Shown: positions 9,345 through 17,572 of the stretch, piece after piece
How positions within the stretch are numbered: the first letter of the stretch is position 1
How the letters are laid out: every line of letters begins with the position of its first letter
DNA from: Nigerium sp.
GTDB lineage: Bacteria > Actinomycetota > Actinomycetes > Propionibacteriales > Propionibacteriaceae
Direction of reading: 5' to 3'
Length of the DNA stretch: 64,000 nucleotides
NCBI GenBank assembly: GCA_016711325.1
Contig: JADJTH010000010.1
Span: 1 to 64,000 of the forward strand
Program-made: the position numbers and the translations under genes
The notes under the pieces: generated by a model
What the model was told of the DNA's origin: nothing
Seen by the model: the letters and a program-made list of their open reading frames with translations, nothing else
Database searches by the model: none

Positions 9345-10166
9345 TCAGCAGGAGCACTCTGCGGGGCGGGTGGGCTTGGTCGCCTCGATGGTCGCGGAGA
9401 CCACGTAGTCGGTTATGTCGTGGCCGGGGGCCCAGTCGGCGATGAAGCTCTTGCTCTCGTGCTGGGGGGTGATCCGGATGTTCTCGAAGCCGGCCTCGGC
9501 CATCATCGTGTTCAGCTCGCCGATGGGGGTGGCTCCGGCCATGCAGGCGCTGTGGAGGCTGAGGTCGGCGCGGAGGTCGTCCGGGATCTGTGTCCAGGCG
9601 ACGATGTCGGAGATGGCAAGCCGGCCGCCGGGACGAAGTACCCGGAACGCGTCGGCGAAGACGGCCGCCTTGTCGGGGGAGAGGTTGATGACGCAGTTGG
9701 AGATGATCACGTCGACGGTCGAGTCGCCGACGGGCAGGTTCTCGATCTCGCCGAGGCGGAAGTCGACGTTGAGGTAGCCGCCGGTCTCGGCGTTGACTCG
9801 GGCCTTGCTCACCATCGCGGGTGTCATGTCCACGCCGATCACCCGACCCTCGGGCCCGACGGGGCCTGCCGCGAGGAAGACGTCCACGCCGGCTCCGCTG
9901 CCGAGGTCGAGAACCGTCTCGCCGGGCTGCAGCGAGGCGATCGCGCCTGGGTTGCCGCAGCCCAGGCCCAGGTCGGCCCCCTCGGGCAGCGACACGAGGT
10001 CCTGGGCGGCGTAGCCGAGTTGCAGCGAGGAGACCTGCACGGGCGTGGGCGGGCTGCAGCAGGCGGAGTTGCTCGGCCCGCAGCAGCCGGGGATTTCGCT
10101 GACGGCGATCTGGTGGTAGTTCTCGCGGACGGCCGCGCGAATGGTGTCGTTGGTGGTCTGGCTCAT
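9345..10166 (-). CDS. arsM: Arsenite methyltransferase
   Basis: Transfers methyl groups from S-adenosylmethionine to As(III), giving methylarsenicals that can leave the cell. The 273-residue protein has the SAM-binding motif VLDLGSGAGVDVFLAA (about 85-100), an acidic GVDMTPAMVSKAR strand and the three ArsM cysteines: Cys70 (GLGCGNPGA), Cys158 (ISNCVINL) and Cys208 (SACMAGA). The N terminus has an additional Cys cluster (GCCGPSNSACC) and the C terminus ends ECSC. It lies eight bases downstream of arsR in the same direction, so As(III)-relieved repression is likely. Confidence 0.95.
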   Translation of the reverse strand: MSQTTNDTIRAAVRENYHQIAVSEIPGCCGPSNSACCSPPTPVQVSSLQLGYAAQDLVSLPEGADLGLGCGNPGAIASLQPGETVLDLGSGAGVDVFLAAGPVGPEGRVIGVDMTPAMVSKARVNAETGGYLNVDFRLGEIENLPVGDSTVDVIISNCVINLSPDKAAVFADAFRVLRPGGRLAISDIVAWTQIPDDLRADLSLHSACMAGATPIGELNTMMAEAGFENIRITPQHESKSFIADWAPGHDITDYVVSATIEATKPTRPAECSC

Positions 10167-10174
10167 GGTGCTCC

Positions 10175-10537
10175 TCAGCAGCAGGCGTTGATGTGCAGGG
10201 CTTTGGCGATCGCGTGGATCGCCTCGGGGACGACCCGGTAGTAGACGCTCATGCCGCGCCGCTCCTTGGTGAGCAGGCCGGCCGCCTCGAGGGTCTTGAG
10301 GTGGTGGCTGACGGTCGGGTCGGACAGTCCGAGGTGGCGGGCCAGCTCACTGGTGGACGCCTCCTGCTGCGGCTGGTCGAGGGTGTAGTCGAGCAGCCGG
10401 AGCCGGGCAGGATCGGCCAGCGACTTGAGCCGGACGGCCAGCGCGTTCGCGTCATCAAGGGTCAGCGGGTCGCGGCTGCCGAGTGGTGGGCAGCAGATCG
10501 GGGAGAGGTCCTCAAGGAGGGGCAGCGGCCGTGGCAC
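10175..10537 (-). CDS. arsR: ArsR/SmtB-family repressor before arsM
   Basis: A 120-residue winged-helix metalloregulator: ALAVRLKSLADPARLRLLDY, recognition helix LSDPTVSHHLKTLEAAGLL and wing ERRGMSVYYRV. It has no CxC motif in the DNA-binding helix. Instead paired cysteines sit at the N terminus (PICCPP, residues 15-16) and at the extreme C terminus (NACC), so the As(III) site is probably made from the ends of the dimer, as in several actinobacterial ArsR variants. It heads the arsR-arsM unit. Confidence 0.9.
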   Translation of the reverse strand: MPRPLPLLEDLSPICCPPLGSRDPLTLDDANALAVRLKSLADPARLRLLDYTLDQPQQEASTSELARHLGLSDPTVSHHLKTLEAAGLLTKERRGMSVYYRVVPEAIHAIAKALHINACC

Positions 10538-10560
10538 GCCTACATGATGCCACCTATTCG

Positions 10561-11118
10561 CTAAACATCAAATAGGTGGGGAGGTTCCGTGTTCGGCAAC
10601 GTCGACAGGGTGAGCTGTCGGCGGTGGTGCTGGTAGTGCTGGGGTGCCCAGGCCAGCAGGCCGGTGCGGTCCATCGAGTCGGTGAAGTACGGATCCCACG
10701 AAGGCGGGATGGTCATGCCTCGGGCGAGGTCGGCCGGAGCGGCTTGGTCGTAGAAGTCCAGGATCCGGGCGGTCAGGGCGTCCATCTGTCGACGCATGCG
10801 GGGCAGGGTGAACAGTCGTCCGCCGAGGACGCCGCCGAGCCAGTTCAGCCGGTGGTACAGCGGGGTGGTTGCCGCCATCCCGGAGGCCCACGCCCGGGAG
10901 GCGCTGGGCGGGAGCCGCGCGAACACTCCCATGACGCCGATGACCATCCACGTGATCCGCTGCCCGAGCAGCATGTGGAACAGCAACTGCCGGTTGGTCC
11001 ACCGGGTGCCGTTCGTGGGGAGGTCGAGTTCGCCAGCGCGGGCGGTGACGAGGATTGACGCGTAGTCGCGGGCGATCCATTCCAGGTTGGCCCGTACCGG
11101 GTCGAAAGAACCGGACAT
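10561..11118 (-). CDS. DinB-like four-helix-bundle protein
   Basis: A 185-residue protein fitting the DinB / mycothiol-dependent transferase superfamily: N-terminal LEWIARDYASILVTA helix, a first metal-ligand His in RQLLFHMLLGQR and the last His pair in QHYQHHRRQL. Members are often metal-dependent enzymes that use bacillithiol or mycothiol. It lies between the arsR-arsM and arsC genes, on the same strand, so a thiol-linked detoxification role is possible; the substrate is unknown. Confidence 0.65.
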   Translation of the reverse strand: MSGSFDPVRANLEWIARDYASILVTARAGELDLPTNGTRWTNRQLLFHMLLGQRITWMVIGVMGVFARLPPSASRAWASGMAATTPLYHRLNWLGGVLGGRLFTLPRMRRQMDALTARILDFYDQAAPADLARGMTIPPSWDPYFTDSMDRTGLLAWAPQHYQHHRRQLTLSTLPNTEPPHLFDV

Positions 11119-11160
11119 GGTTCAGGAGTACGCGGTGTCGCGCCTCCTGACAAGCGGTCT

Positions 11161-11592
11161 CTAGTCCTTCAACTCGACCGGCGTGACGCCGAGTTCGCTG
11201 AGGAGTCCGGTGACGCGACTCTTGATCTCGTCGCGGATCGGGCGGACGGCGTCCACGCCCTGCCCGGCCGGGTCGTCGAGTTGCCAGTCGAGGTAGCGGG
11301 TGCCTGGGAAGAAGGGGCAGACGTCGCCGCAGCCCATGGTGATGACGACGTCGGAGGCTTGGACTGCCTCGGGGGTGAGGATCTTCGGCTTCTCCGCAGA
11401 GATGTCGATGCCCTCTTCGAGCATGGCGTCGCGGACGGCGGGGTTGATGGTGTCGGCGGGGGCGGAGCCGGCGGACCGGACTTCCACGGCGCCGCCGGAC
11501 AGGTGGTGGGTGTAGGCGGCGGCCATCTGGGAGCGTCCGGCATTGTGGACGCAGACGAACATGACAGACGGGCGGCCGGCGTTCTCAGACAT
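11161..11592 (-). CDS. arsC: Arsenate reductase, low-molecular-weight phosphatase type
   Basis: Reduces As(V) to As(III). The 143-residue protein has the P-loop VCVHNAGRSQ with nucleophile Cys14, a conserved VRSAGSAPAD segment, a Cys pair at 88 and 92 (TMGCGDVCPFFPG), and the DP of DDPAGQ. The cysteine pair would fit a thioredoxin-coupled or mixed mechanism. It is 31 bases downstream of a second, longer arsC in the same direction, so both are probably on one transcript. Confidence 0.9.
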   Translation of the reverse strand: MSENAGRPSVMFVCVHNAGRSQMAAAYTHHLSGGAVEVRSAGSAPADTINPAVRDAMLEEGIDISAEKPKILTPEAVQASDVVITMGCGDVCPFFPGTRYLDWQLDDPAGQGVDAVRPIRDEIKSRVTGLLSELGVTPVELKD

Positions 11593-11622
11593 GGTGATTG
11601 GGGCCTTTCGGGTCGGGTGAGG

Positions 11623-12246
11623 TCAGTTGAGGATCTGGCGGAGCAGGGTGGTGACGCGGGCCTGGATGTCGTCGCGGATCTCGCGGACGACCTCGATGGG
11701 CTGGTCGGCGGGGTCGCGGACGTCCCAGTCCTCGTAGCGTTTGCCGGGGTAGTAGGGGCAGGTGTCGCCGCAGCCCATGGTGATGATGACGTCGGCGGCG
11801 CGAACGACGCTGTCGGAGAGTGGCTTGGGGTAGGCGACGTCCATCGCGATGCCGCGCTCGCGTAACGAATCGACGACGAGGGGGTAGATGTCGCCGCCGG
11901 GGTCTGCGGCGGATCCGGCCGAGCGGACGTGGACCCGGCGGGCCGACAGGTGTTCGGCGAGGGCGGCGGCCATTTGCGATCGTCCGGCGTTGTGGACGCA
12001 CACGAACAACAACTCGGGGACCTTCTTGACGACCCGGCCCTCGGCTTGGGCGCGAGCCATCAGCTGCTCGCGGGCGCGGCGGGTGACCAGGACCGGGATG
12101 AAGGCGGGAATCCTGGAGCGGGTGGCGATCGCTTCCCACGCCTCGTCGACGGCCGTCCGAACGTCGTCGGGTTCGAAGATGCCGGTGTACGAGTAGCTGA
12201 GGTCGTCGACGAGCTGGCCGGTGAACGTGTCCCGGTCAATGTCCAT
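11623..12246 (-). CDS. arsC: Arsenate reductase with N-terminal helical domain
   Basis: A 207-residue protein. Residues 1-75 form a helical domain (VDDLSYSYTGIFEPDDVRTA, ending in a Q/E-rich helix) known from actinobacterial ArsC fusions. Residues 76-207 are a phosphatase-type arsenate reductase with FVCVHNAGRSQMAAAL, VRSAGSAADPGG and TMGCGDTCPYYPG. It resembles the mycothiol-linked corynebacterial type. It is transcribed from the gap at 12247-12493, divergently from an arsR. Confidence 0.9.
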   Translation of the reverse strand: MDIDRDTFTGQLVDDLSYSYTGIFEPDDVRTAVDEAWEAIATRSRIPAFIPVLVTRRAREQLMARAQAEGRVVKKVPELLFVCVHNAGRSQMAAALAEHLSARRVHVRSAGSAADPGGDIYPLVVDSLRERGIAMDVAYPKPLSDSVVRAADVIITMGCGDTCPYYPGKRYEDWDVRDPADQPIEVVREIRDDIQARVTTLLRQILN

Positions 12247-12452
12247 GCTGGCTGACCTGTCTCTTAGAGCTGCGTTTGCCGGGGAACTTGCGGATCGAGT
12301 CGCCCCCCACAGGGTGCGGTCTGAGGCGACTTACCTGGTGTTGTGCTGCCTTCTCGATGACTCCCCCTCTGGCTGCACGTCGGGAAAGCCGTAAGCGTTC
12401 GAGTTGAGGTAGGTCCACCTGACCAACCCCTCCAGAGCGAGATCCAACCGCA

Positions 12453-12468
12453 ACACATGGACGTGTGT
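12453..12468. promoter_or_regulatory. Candidate ArsR operator (ACACA-N6-TGTGT)
   Basis: A perfect inverted repeat with 5-bp arms and a 6-bp spacer lies 26 bp before the arsR ATG, in the gap between divergent arsC and arsR. Position and symmetry suit a repressor dimer controlling both directions. No other signal stands out in 12247-12493. Confidence 0.35.
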
Positions 12469-12493
12469 CAATATCGCGAGTATCCTCGATCGC

Positions 12494-12880
12494 ATGACGA
12501 CGACGGCACCCCCACTTCGCATCGCGACGGACTTGGAGGACGCCTGTTGCCCCACCGGGCGGGCTGATCTGCTTCCGGCCGATGAAGCCGAGTCCTTGGC
12601 GGACGTGTTCAAGGCGCTCGCCGATCCCACCCGTGTTCGACTGCTGCGCTTTCTCAGCGAATCACCCTCGGGGATCGCGTGCGCCTGTCATCTGCCGGAG
12701 GCGCTGGGCATCAGCCAGCCCACACTGTCGTTCCACATGCACAAACTGCACGAGGCGGGACTCGTCGATCGCGAGAAGCGGGGCCGTTGGGTGCACTGGA
12801 CTGTCAGGCCCGACGCCCTGGCGGCCGTGCAGGCTTACTTGCAGCTACCGCTACGCCCTGGCTCGGCCGACTGTTGCTGA
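12494..12880 (+). CDS. arsR: ArsR-family repressor before acr3
   Basis: A 128-residue winged-helix regulator: SLADVFKALADPTRVRLLRF, a CACHLPEALGISQPTLSFHMHKL helix region with a CxC in the place of the classical CVCDL site, and REKRGRWVHW as the wing. Extra Cys pairs lie at the N terminus (DACCPTG) and the C terminus (SADCC). It is followed by the ACR3 gene after 178 bases that hold a candidate terminator and promoter. Confidence 0.9.
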   Translation: MTTTAPPLRIATDLEDACCPTGRADLLPADEAESLADVFKALADPTRVRLLRFLSESPSGIACACHLPEALGISQPTLSFHMHKLHEAGLVDREKRGRWVHWTVRPDALAAVQAYLQLPLRPGSADCC

Positions 12881-12922
12881 TCGGGGCTCGAAGCGCCCAG
12901 GGCGGGATCTGCGACGCGAGAG

Positions 12923-12964
12923 CGCCCCTCAAGCACGGCACCAAAGCGCGTCGGGGGCGTTTTT
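12923..12964 (+). terminator. Possible terminator after arsR
   Basis: CGCCCC (12923-12928) pairs with GGGGCG (12954-12959) and is followed by five Ts. The loop is long (25 nt), so this is a weak candidate. It runs into the TTGACA of the next promoter. Confidence 0.3.
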
Positions 12965-13017
12965 GACAGTTACCAGGACCGGCCTGCAAGAATCATGCAT
13001 ATCGACTGCTATCGATA
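12963..13017 (+). promoter_or_regulatory. Promoter and operator of the acr3 operon
   Basis: TTGACA (12963-12968) is followed 19 bases later by AAGAAT (12988-12993), a plausible promoter. Just downstream is a perfect inverted repeat TATCGA-N6-TCGATA (13000-13017), well placed for a repressor to block the start. AAGGAGAG at 13043-13050 is the ribosome-binding site of acr3. Confidence 0.45.
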
Positions 13018-13058
13018 CGGAACTGATCGGCCGCAAGGGCCGAAGGAGAGAGAACGGA

Positions 13059-14195
13059 ATGTCAGCACAGCCTGAAGTCCCGGTGAAGCGACAGGCGGAC
13101 ACCGCCAGGTTGGGGGCGTTCGACCGTTACCTGACGCTGTGGGTGTTTCTCTGTATCGGCGTCGGCATCTTGCTGGGACAGCTGATGCCCCCGGTGTTTC
13201 ACGCCGTCAGCGCTCTGGAGGTCGCCCAGGTCAACCTGCCCGTGGCGGTGCTGATCTGGCTCATGATCATCCCGATGCTGCTGAAGATCGAGCTGAGGGA
13301 GATCGCGGGCGTGCGCCGCCATTGGCGTGGCATGGCCGTGACCCTGTTCGTGAACTGGGGGGTCAAGCCGTTCTCGATGGCGCTCCTCGGCTGGCTGTTC
13401 GTGGGGTGGCTGTTCAGGCCGTTCCTGCCTGCAGACCAGATCAACTTCTACATCGCCGGCCTGATCATCCTCGCTGCCGCCCCGTGCACCGCGATGGTGT
13501 TCGTGTGGAGTCGCCTGACCCGCGGCGAGCCGCACTTCACCTTGTCGCAGGTGGCGCTGAACGACGCCATCATGATCGTCGCGTTCGCGCCGGTCGTTGG
13601 CCTGCTGCTCGGCCTGTCATCCATCACCGTGCCGTGGGCGACGCTACTGCTGTCGGTGGTGCTGTACATCGTGGCGCCGCTGATCGTTGCAGGCCTTTGG
13701 CGTCGATGGTTGTTGGCCCAGCCGAACGGAGAGGTCCGCCTGGAGCGCTTGCTGAAGTTGCTGCATCCGGTGTCGCTGGTCGCGCTGTTGGCGACACTGG
13801 TGCTGCTGTTCGGCTTCCAGGGCGAGCAGATCGTCGCACAGCCGCTCGTGATCGCCCTCCTGGCGGTCCCGATCCTGATCCAGGTGTTCTTCAACTCCGG
13901 CCTGGCCTACCTGTTGAACCGGGCTGCTCGCTCGCCCCACTGCATCGCCGGTCCTTCGGCGCTCATCGGCGCTTCCAACTTCTTCGAACTCGCGGTCGCT
14001 ACCGCCATCGTCCTGTTCGGCTTCCAGTCCGGTGCCGCCCTGGCCACCGTCGTCGGGGTGCTGATCGAGGTCCCCGTGATGCTGGCAGCCGTGGGCATCA
14101 TCAATCGAACCCAGGGCTGGTACGAGCGACGCGCCGGCGTCCCCACGTACGAGGAGTGCTGCCCCCCTCACGCCCACACCGCGCAACTGCAGTGA
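13059..14195 (+). CDS. acr3: Arsenite efflux permease, ACR3 type
   Basis: A 378-residue inner-membrane carrier that exports As(OH)3. It has about ten hydrophobic helices, starting at YLTLWVFLCIGVGILLGQLM. The essential Cys of ACR3 helix 4 is Cys143 in LAAAPCTAMVFVWS, and the conserved Glu-bearing helix is ASNFFELAVATAI. I chose the ATG at 13059, preceded by AAGGAGAG, because the open frame upstream overlaps arsR out of frame. It is followed by the flavin-disulfide-reductase gene 68 bases on. ArsA encoded at 20 kb could in principle couple to it, as in some Actinobacteria, but this is inference. Confidence 0.95.
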   Translation: MSAQPEVPVKRQADTARLGAFDRYLTLWVFLCIGVGILLGQLMPPVFHAVSALEVAQVNLPVAVLIWLMIIPMLLKIELREIAGVRRHWRGMAVTLFVNWGVKPFSMALLGWLFVGWLFRPFLPADQINFYIAGLIILAAAPCTAMVFVWSRLTRGEPHFTLSQVALNDAIMIVAFAPVVGLLLGLSSITVPWATLLLSVVLYIVAPLIVAGLWRRWLLAQPNGEVRLERLLKLLHPVSLVALLATLVLLFGFQGEQIVAQPLVIALLAVPILIQVFFNSGLAYLLNRAARSPHCIAGPSALIGASNFFELAVATAIVLFGFQSGAALATVVGVLIEVPVMLAAVGIINRTQGWYERRAGVPTYEECCPPHAHTAQLQ

Positions 14196-14262
14196 CTTCC
14201 CGCCACGCGCGACAGACGGCCCTTCACATGAACAACTTTCTGCAGCGGAAAGGGATTTGAGC

Positions 14263-15988
14263 ATGGACATGCCTGTGCCCACGACAGGGCGACCGCGTCG
14301 TCTGGTGATCATCGGCGCGGTGGCGGCCGGTACGTCGGTGGGGGGCGAAGGCCCGGCGCAACGACGAGGCGATGGAGATCGTCGTCTACGAACGTGACCA
14401 GGACATCTCCTACTCCGGCTGCGGGCTGCCGTACTTCATCGGTGGCCAGGTCTCCGACGCCGACATGCTCCACCCCCGTGACCCGAAATGGTTCGCCGAC
14501 CGGTACAACATCGACATCCGCACCCGCCACGAGGTGACCGGGGTCGACCACGAGGCCCGCACGGTGTCGGTGCGGAACCTGGCTTCGGGCGCGCAGTTCA
14601 CCGACAGCTACGACACGCTGGTGCTGGCCACCGGGGCGCGCAGCATCATCCCGCCACTACCTGGGGTGGACCTGCCGGGGGTGTTCGCCCTCCGCAATGT
14701 GCGCGACGCCCTGGCGATCCACGCCTGGCTGGACACGCGCCGTCCCGGGCAGGCGGTCGTGGTCGGGTCGGGCTTCATCGGTCTGGAGGTGGTCGAACAG
14801 CTCGTCGAACGCGGCATCGCGGTGACGCTGGTGGAGCGGCTGCCGCAGGTGCTGCCGGCCCTGGACGCCGACATGGCGTTCCGCGTTGAGGAAGCCCTCC
14901 TCAAGCACGGCGTCGACGTCCGGGTCGGCGCGACCGTCACCGCCGTCGACGGCACCGACGCCGTCGCGTGCGTCACCCTGGATTCCGGTGAGCAGGTGGA
15001 CGCCGGCCTGGTGATCCTCGCGGTGGGCGTCCGACCGAACGTCGAGCTGGCCCGACAGTTGGGCGCCGAACTCGGCCCGAGCGGCGCCATCCAGGTGGAC
15101 GCCTCCATGCGGACCTCGGTACCGGACGTGTTCGCGGTCGGGGACTGCGCCGAGAGCTTCTCGGTGATCACCGGCGGCTCGTTGTGGCGTCCGCTGGGCT
15201 CAACGGCCAACAAGATGGGCCGAATCGCCGGTGAAGTGATCAGCGGCGGCACGCTCGAGCACCGGGGCATCCTGGGCACAGGCATCCTGCGCGTGTTCGA
15301 CCAGGGCGTCGCCTACACAGGGCTGACCGAGGCCGAGGCGCGCGCACAAGGCTTCGACACTGTGGTGGTCCACAACCTGAAGCCCGCGCACGCTGCCTAT
15401 CTCGACGGGCCGCAGCTGGTCATCAAGGCGGTCGCCGACCGCGCGACCGGAAGGCTGCTCGGCGCGCAGGCGATCGGGCCGGAGGGGGCCGACAAGCGCA
15501 TCGACGTGCTCGCCACCGCCATCACCTTCGGGGCGAGGGCCGAGGACCTGTTCCACCTCGACCTGGCCTACTCCCCGCCCTTCGCCACGACGAAGGACCC
15601 GGTCCACTACACCGGCATGGCCCTCGACACCGCCATTCGTGGCCGCGCCCCGCTCGTCACCCCCGCCGAACTGGACGCCCTACTCGCCGCCGGGGAACCG
15701 GTCCAGATCGTGGATGTCCGCTCCGCGAAGGACTATGCGAAGAGCCACGTGCCCGGCGCGGTGCACCTTCCCCTGAAGGAGCTCCGGCGCCGCCTGGCGG
15801 AGCTCGACCCGGCCCGGCCCACCGTCGCGTACTGCAACTCCGGTGTCTCTGGGAACGCCGGCCAGAACGTGCTGCTGGCCTACGGCTTCGCCGACGTGGC
15901 GAACCTTTCCGGCGGTAACAACAACTACCAAACCCATCGACGAGAACGTCGGGCCCACAAGGCCCTCAGTGGAAAGGATCAGTTGTGA
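14263..15988 (+). pseudogene. FAD pyridine-nucleotide disulfide oxidoreductase with rhodanese domain, one frameshift
   Basis: Resembles CoA-disulfide reductase fused to a rhodanese. Starting at ATG 14263: LVIIGAVAAGTS is the FAD-binding loop, then a run of six Gs at about 14340 shifts the frame; reading five Gs gives continuity into VVYERDQDISYSGCGLPYFIGG, which holds the active-site Cys. The NAD(P)H loop is VVVGSGFIGLEVVEQL, and a second FAD motif is VFAVGDCAE. The rhodanese part (about residues 470-560) has VQIVDVRSAKDY and the Cys of VAYCNSGVSGNAGQN. The last codons overlap the DUF2703 start. It probably handles thiol or polysulfide redox linked to arsenic; the shift may be a sequencing error. 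Confidence 0.85.
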
Positions 15989-16488
15989 ACGCCATCGACC
16001 TTCAGATGACCAAGGACACCCCGACCGTCATCGTGCCGAAGGTGACGATTCGCTGGCAGCGCCTGGTCGGCGAACAGGGCGGCACCTGCGCGCGCTGCGG
16101 CGACACCGGCACCGAGGTTCAGCAGGCGGCCGCCCAACTCGAGCTGGCGCTGACACCCCTCGGGGTCACGGTGACCCTCGAGCAGCGGACCATCGACGCC
16201 GACACCTTCCGCTCCGACGTGGACGCCTCCAACCGCATCTGGGTCAACGACCGCCTCCTGGAGGACTGGCTCGGCGCCGAGGTGGGCGCCAGCCACTGCA
16301 CCTTCTGCTGCACCGAAGCCGGCGCCGACGTCGCCTGCCGCACCCTCGTCCACGACGGCCAGACCTACGAGACCATCCCCGCCAGTCTGATCGTCCAGGC
16401 CGGGCTGATGGCCGGAGCTCAAGCCCTCAGCGCCTCTACGGCTGCCTCAAGCGGGTGCGGCTGCGGAGACGGCGGCTGCTGCTCATGA
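15985..16488 (+). CDS. DUF2703 protein, Cys-rich
   Basis: A 167-residue protein that starts at a GTG overlapping the stop of the oxidoreductase (TTGTGA). The DUF2703 part has TIRWQRLVGEQGGTCARCGDTG, an NRIWVNDRLLEDWLG segment and SHCTFCC, and the tail ends SSGCGCGDGGCCS. The many CxxC and CC pairs suggest metal or arsenite binding. DUF2703 is common in arsenic operons but has no proven function. Overlap with the upstream gene suggests coordinated action with the flavoprotein. Confidence 0.8.
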   Translation: MNAIDLQMTKDTPTVIVPKVTIRWQRLVGEQGGTCARCGDTGTEVQQAAAQLELALTPLGVTVTLEQRTIDADTFRSDVDASNRIWVNDRLLEDWLGAEVGASHCTFCCTEAGADVACRTLVHDGQTYETIPASLIVQAGLMAGAQALSASTAASSGCGCGDGGCCS

Positions 16489-16519
16489 CCACCTTCGCAA
16501 GCCCACCTTCGGAGGAACC

Positions 16520-16939
16520 GTGACAGCGAAACCGTCGGTGCTTTTCCTGTGCGTTCACAACGCCGGCAAGTCGCAGATGGCCGCCGCCATCGCCCGACAC
16601 CTCGCGGGCGACCGCGTCGACGTGTACTCCGCTGGAACCCAGCCGGACGCCGAGATCCACGACCTGTCCGCCCAGGCCGTCGCCGAATTGGGTGCGGACA
16701 TGGCCAGCCAAGTGCCCACGGCCCTCGACCCTGCCTTGTTGACCGCCGTCGACCGAGTTGTCATCCTCGGCGACGAAGCTCAGGTCCAGCCCGTGCCAGG
16801 TATGCGGGCGCCCATGCAGCGTTGGCTCATCGACGACCCCGGCGAACGGGGCATCGAGGGGATGGAACGGGTGCGGTTGATGCGCAACCACATCGACGCC
16901 CGTGTCCAAGCTCTTCTCGGAGAACTCCTGGTCGTGTGA
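16520..16939 (+). CDS. arsC: Arsenate reductase, single-cysteine (mycothiol-type)
   Basis: A 139-residue phosphatase-type ArsC that starts at GTG 16520. The P-loop is LFLCVHNAGKSQMAAA, with Lys in place of the usual Arg. The pair of resolving cysteines present in the two other arsC products is missing (VVILGDEAQVQPVPG stands at that place), so an external thiol such as mycothiol with mycoredoxin is the likely reductant. It ends the acr3 operon and is the third arsC in this island. Confidence 0.85.
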   Translation: MTAKPSVLFLCVHNAGKSQMAAAIARHLAGDRVDVYSAGTQPDAEIHDLSAQAVAELGADMASQVPTALDPALLTAVDRVVILGDEAQVQPVPGMRAPMQRWLIDDPGERGIEGMERVRLMRNHIDARVQALLGELLVV

Positions 16940-17301
16940 GTTGGTCGATGAGCCTGCCCATCGTCATGATCGGTGCGGCCCACCTGCGGGCGCCTCCTCG
17001 ATCGCCGTTCTGCCCCCATTCTTGACACAAGGGTCGTCATGGACCCCCGCGCCGACAGGCCTCACGCTGCTCCTGCTCGATGCGGCAGGGGCCTCCCACC
17101 GCGAGGCGGTTCGGCAGCTGGGCACCGGCGAAACAACAAGTCCTCCCCTCGACCAGGTCAGGAGTCCTGGAGCTCACCCATGTGGACCGTGAAGGCGTGT
17201 TTGCCCGTGTTTGGACGCTCGACCATCTGGAATTGGATCCTTGGTGTCGATATTCGGGGATCCACCCGCCCAAGGGGGGCAGGCCGCCAGGGTGTTGGGT
17301 C
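16940..17301. other. Gap between convergent arsenic operons
   Basis: No gene is supported in these 360 bases. Two GGATCC palindromes flank a 15-base stretch near 17236-17262. The gap lies between two converging units (arsC forward, thioredoxin reverse), so a two-way terminator would be expected, but I see no clear stem with a T run. Confidence 0.35.
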
Positions 17302-17535
17302 TCAGCGGCGGCTGGTGAGCAGGTGGGCGATCTCGGTGGCCGTGGGGGTGCGCCCTGCCAGGACGACCTCTCCATCGATCACGAGCGCCGGCACCTTGAG
17401 TACGCCGAAAGAGGCGATGGCTGCGAAGTCGGTGACTGACTCCACGGGGGTGTCCCAGCCGAGTTGGGCGACGGCCTCCCGGGTGCGCTCGTGGAGCGTG
17501 GCGCAGCAGCCCGTGCTGAGCACCTTGATGTCCAT
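17302..17535 (-). CDS. Mini-thioredoxin beside ArsP
   Basis: A 77-residue single thioredoxin fold (MTH895/TM0996-like), starting MDIKVLSTGCCATLHERT, with a cis-Pro loop KVPALVIDG. The usual CxxC is replaced by an adjacent CC pair. It follows the arsP-type permease by 37 bases on the same strand. Such mini-thioredoxins often pair with DUF318 permeases and may hand over or reduce the arsenical; that is inference from context. Confidence 0.85.
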   Translation of the reverse strand: MDIKVLSTGCCATLHERTREAVAQLGWDTPVESVTDFAAIASFGVLKVPALVIDGEVVLAGRTPTATEIAHLLTSRR

Positions 17536-17572
17536 GGGTGATGGTCCTTCCGCGGGTGAGGGAGCGATGGGG

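Noticed and set aside
17220..17300. Paired GGATCC palindromes as a terminator
   Set aside because: They are self-palindromic restriction-site sequences without a following T run; pairing between them is trivial.
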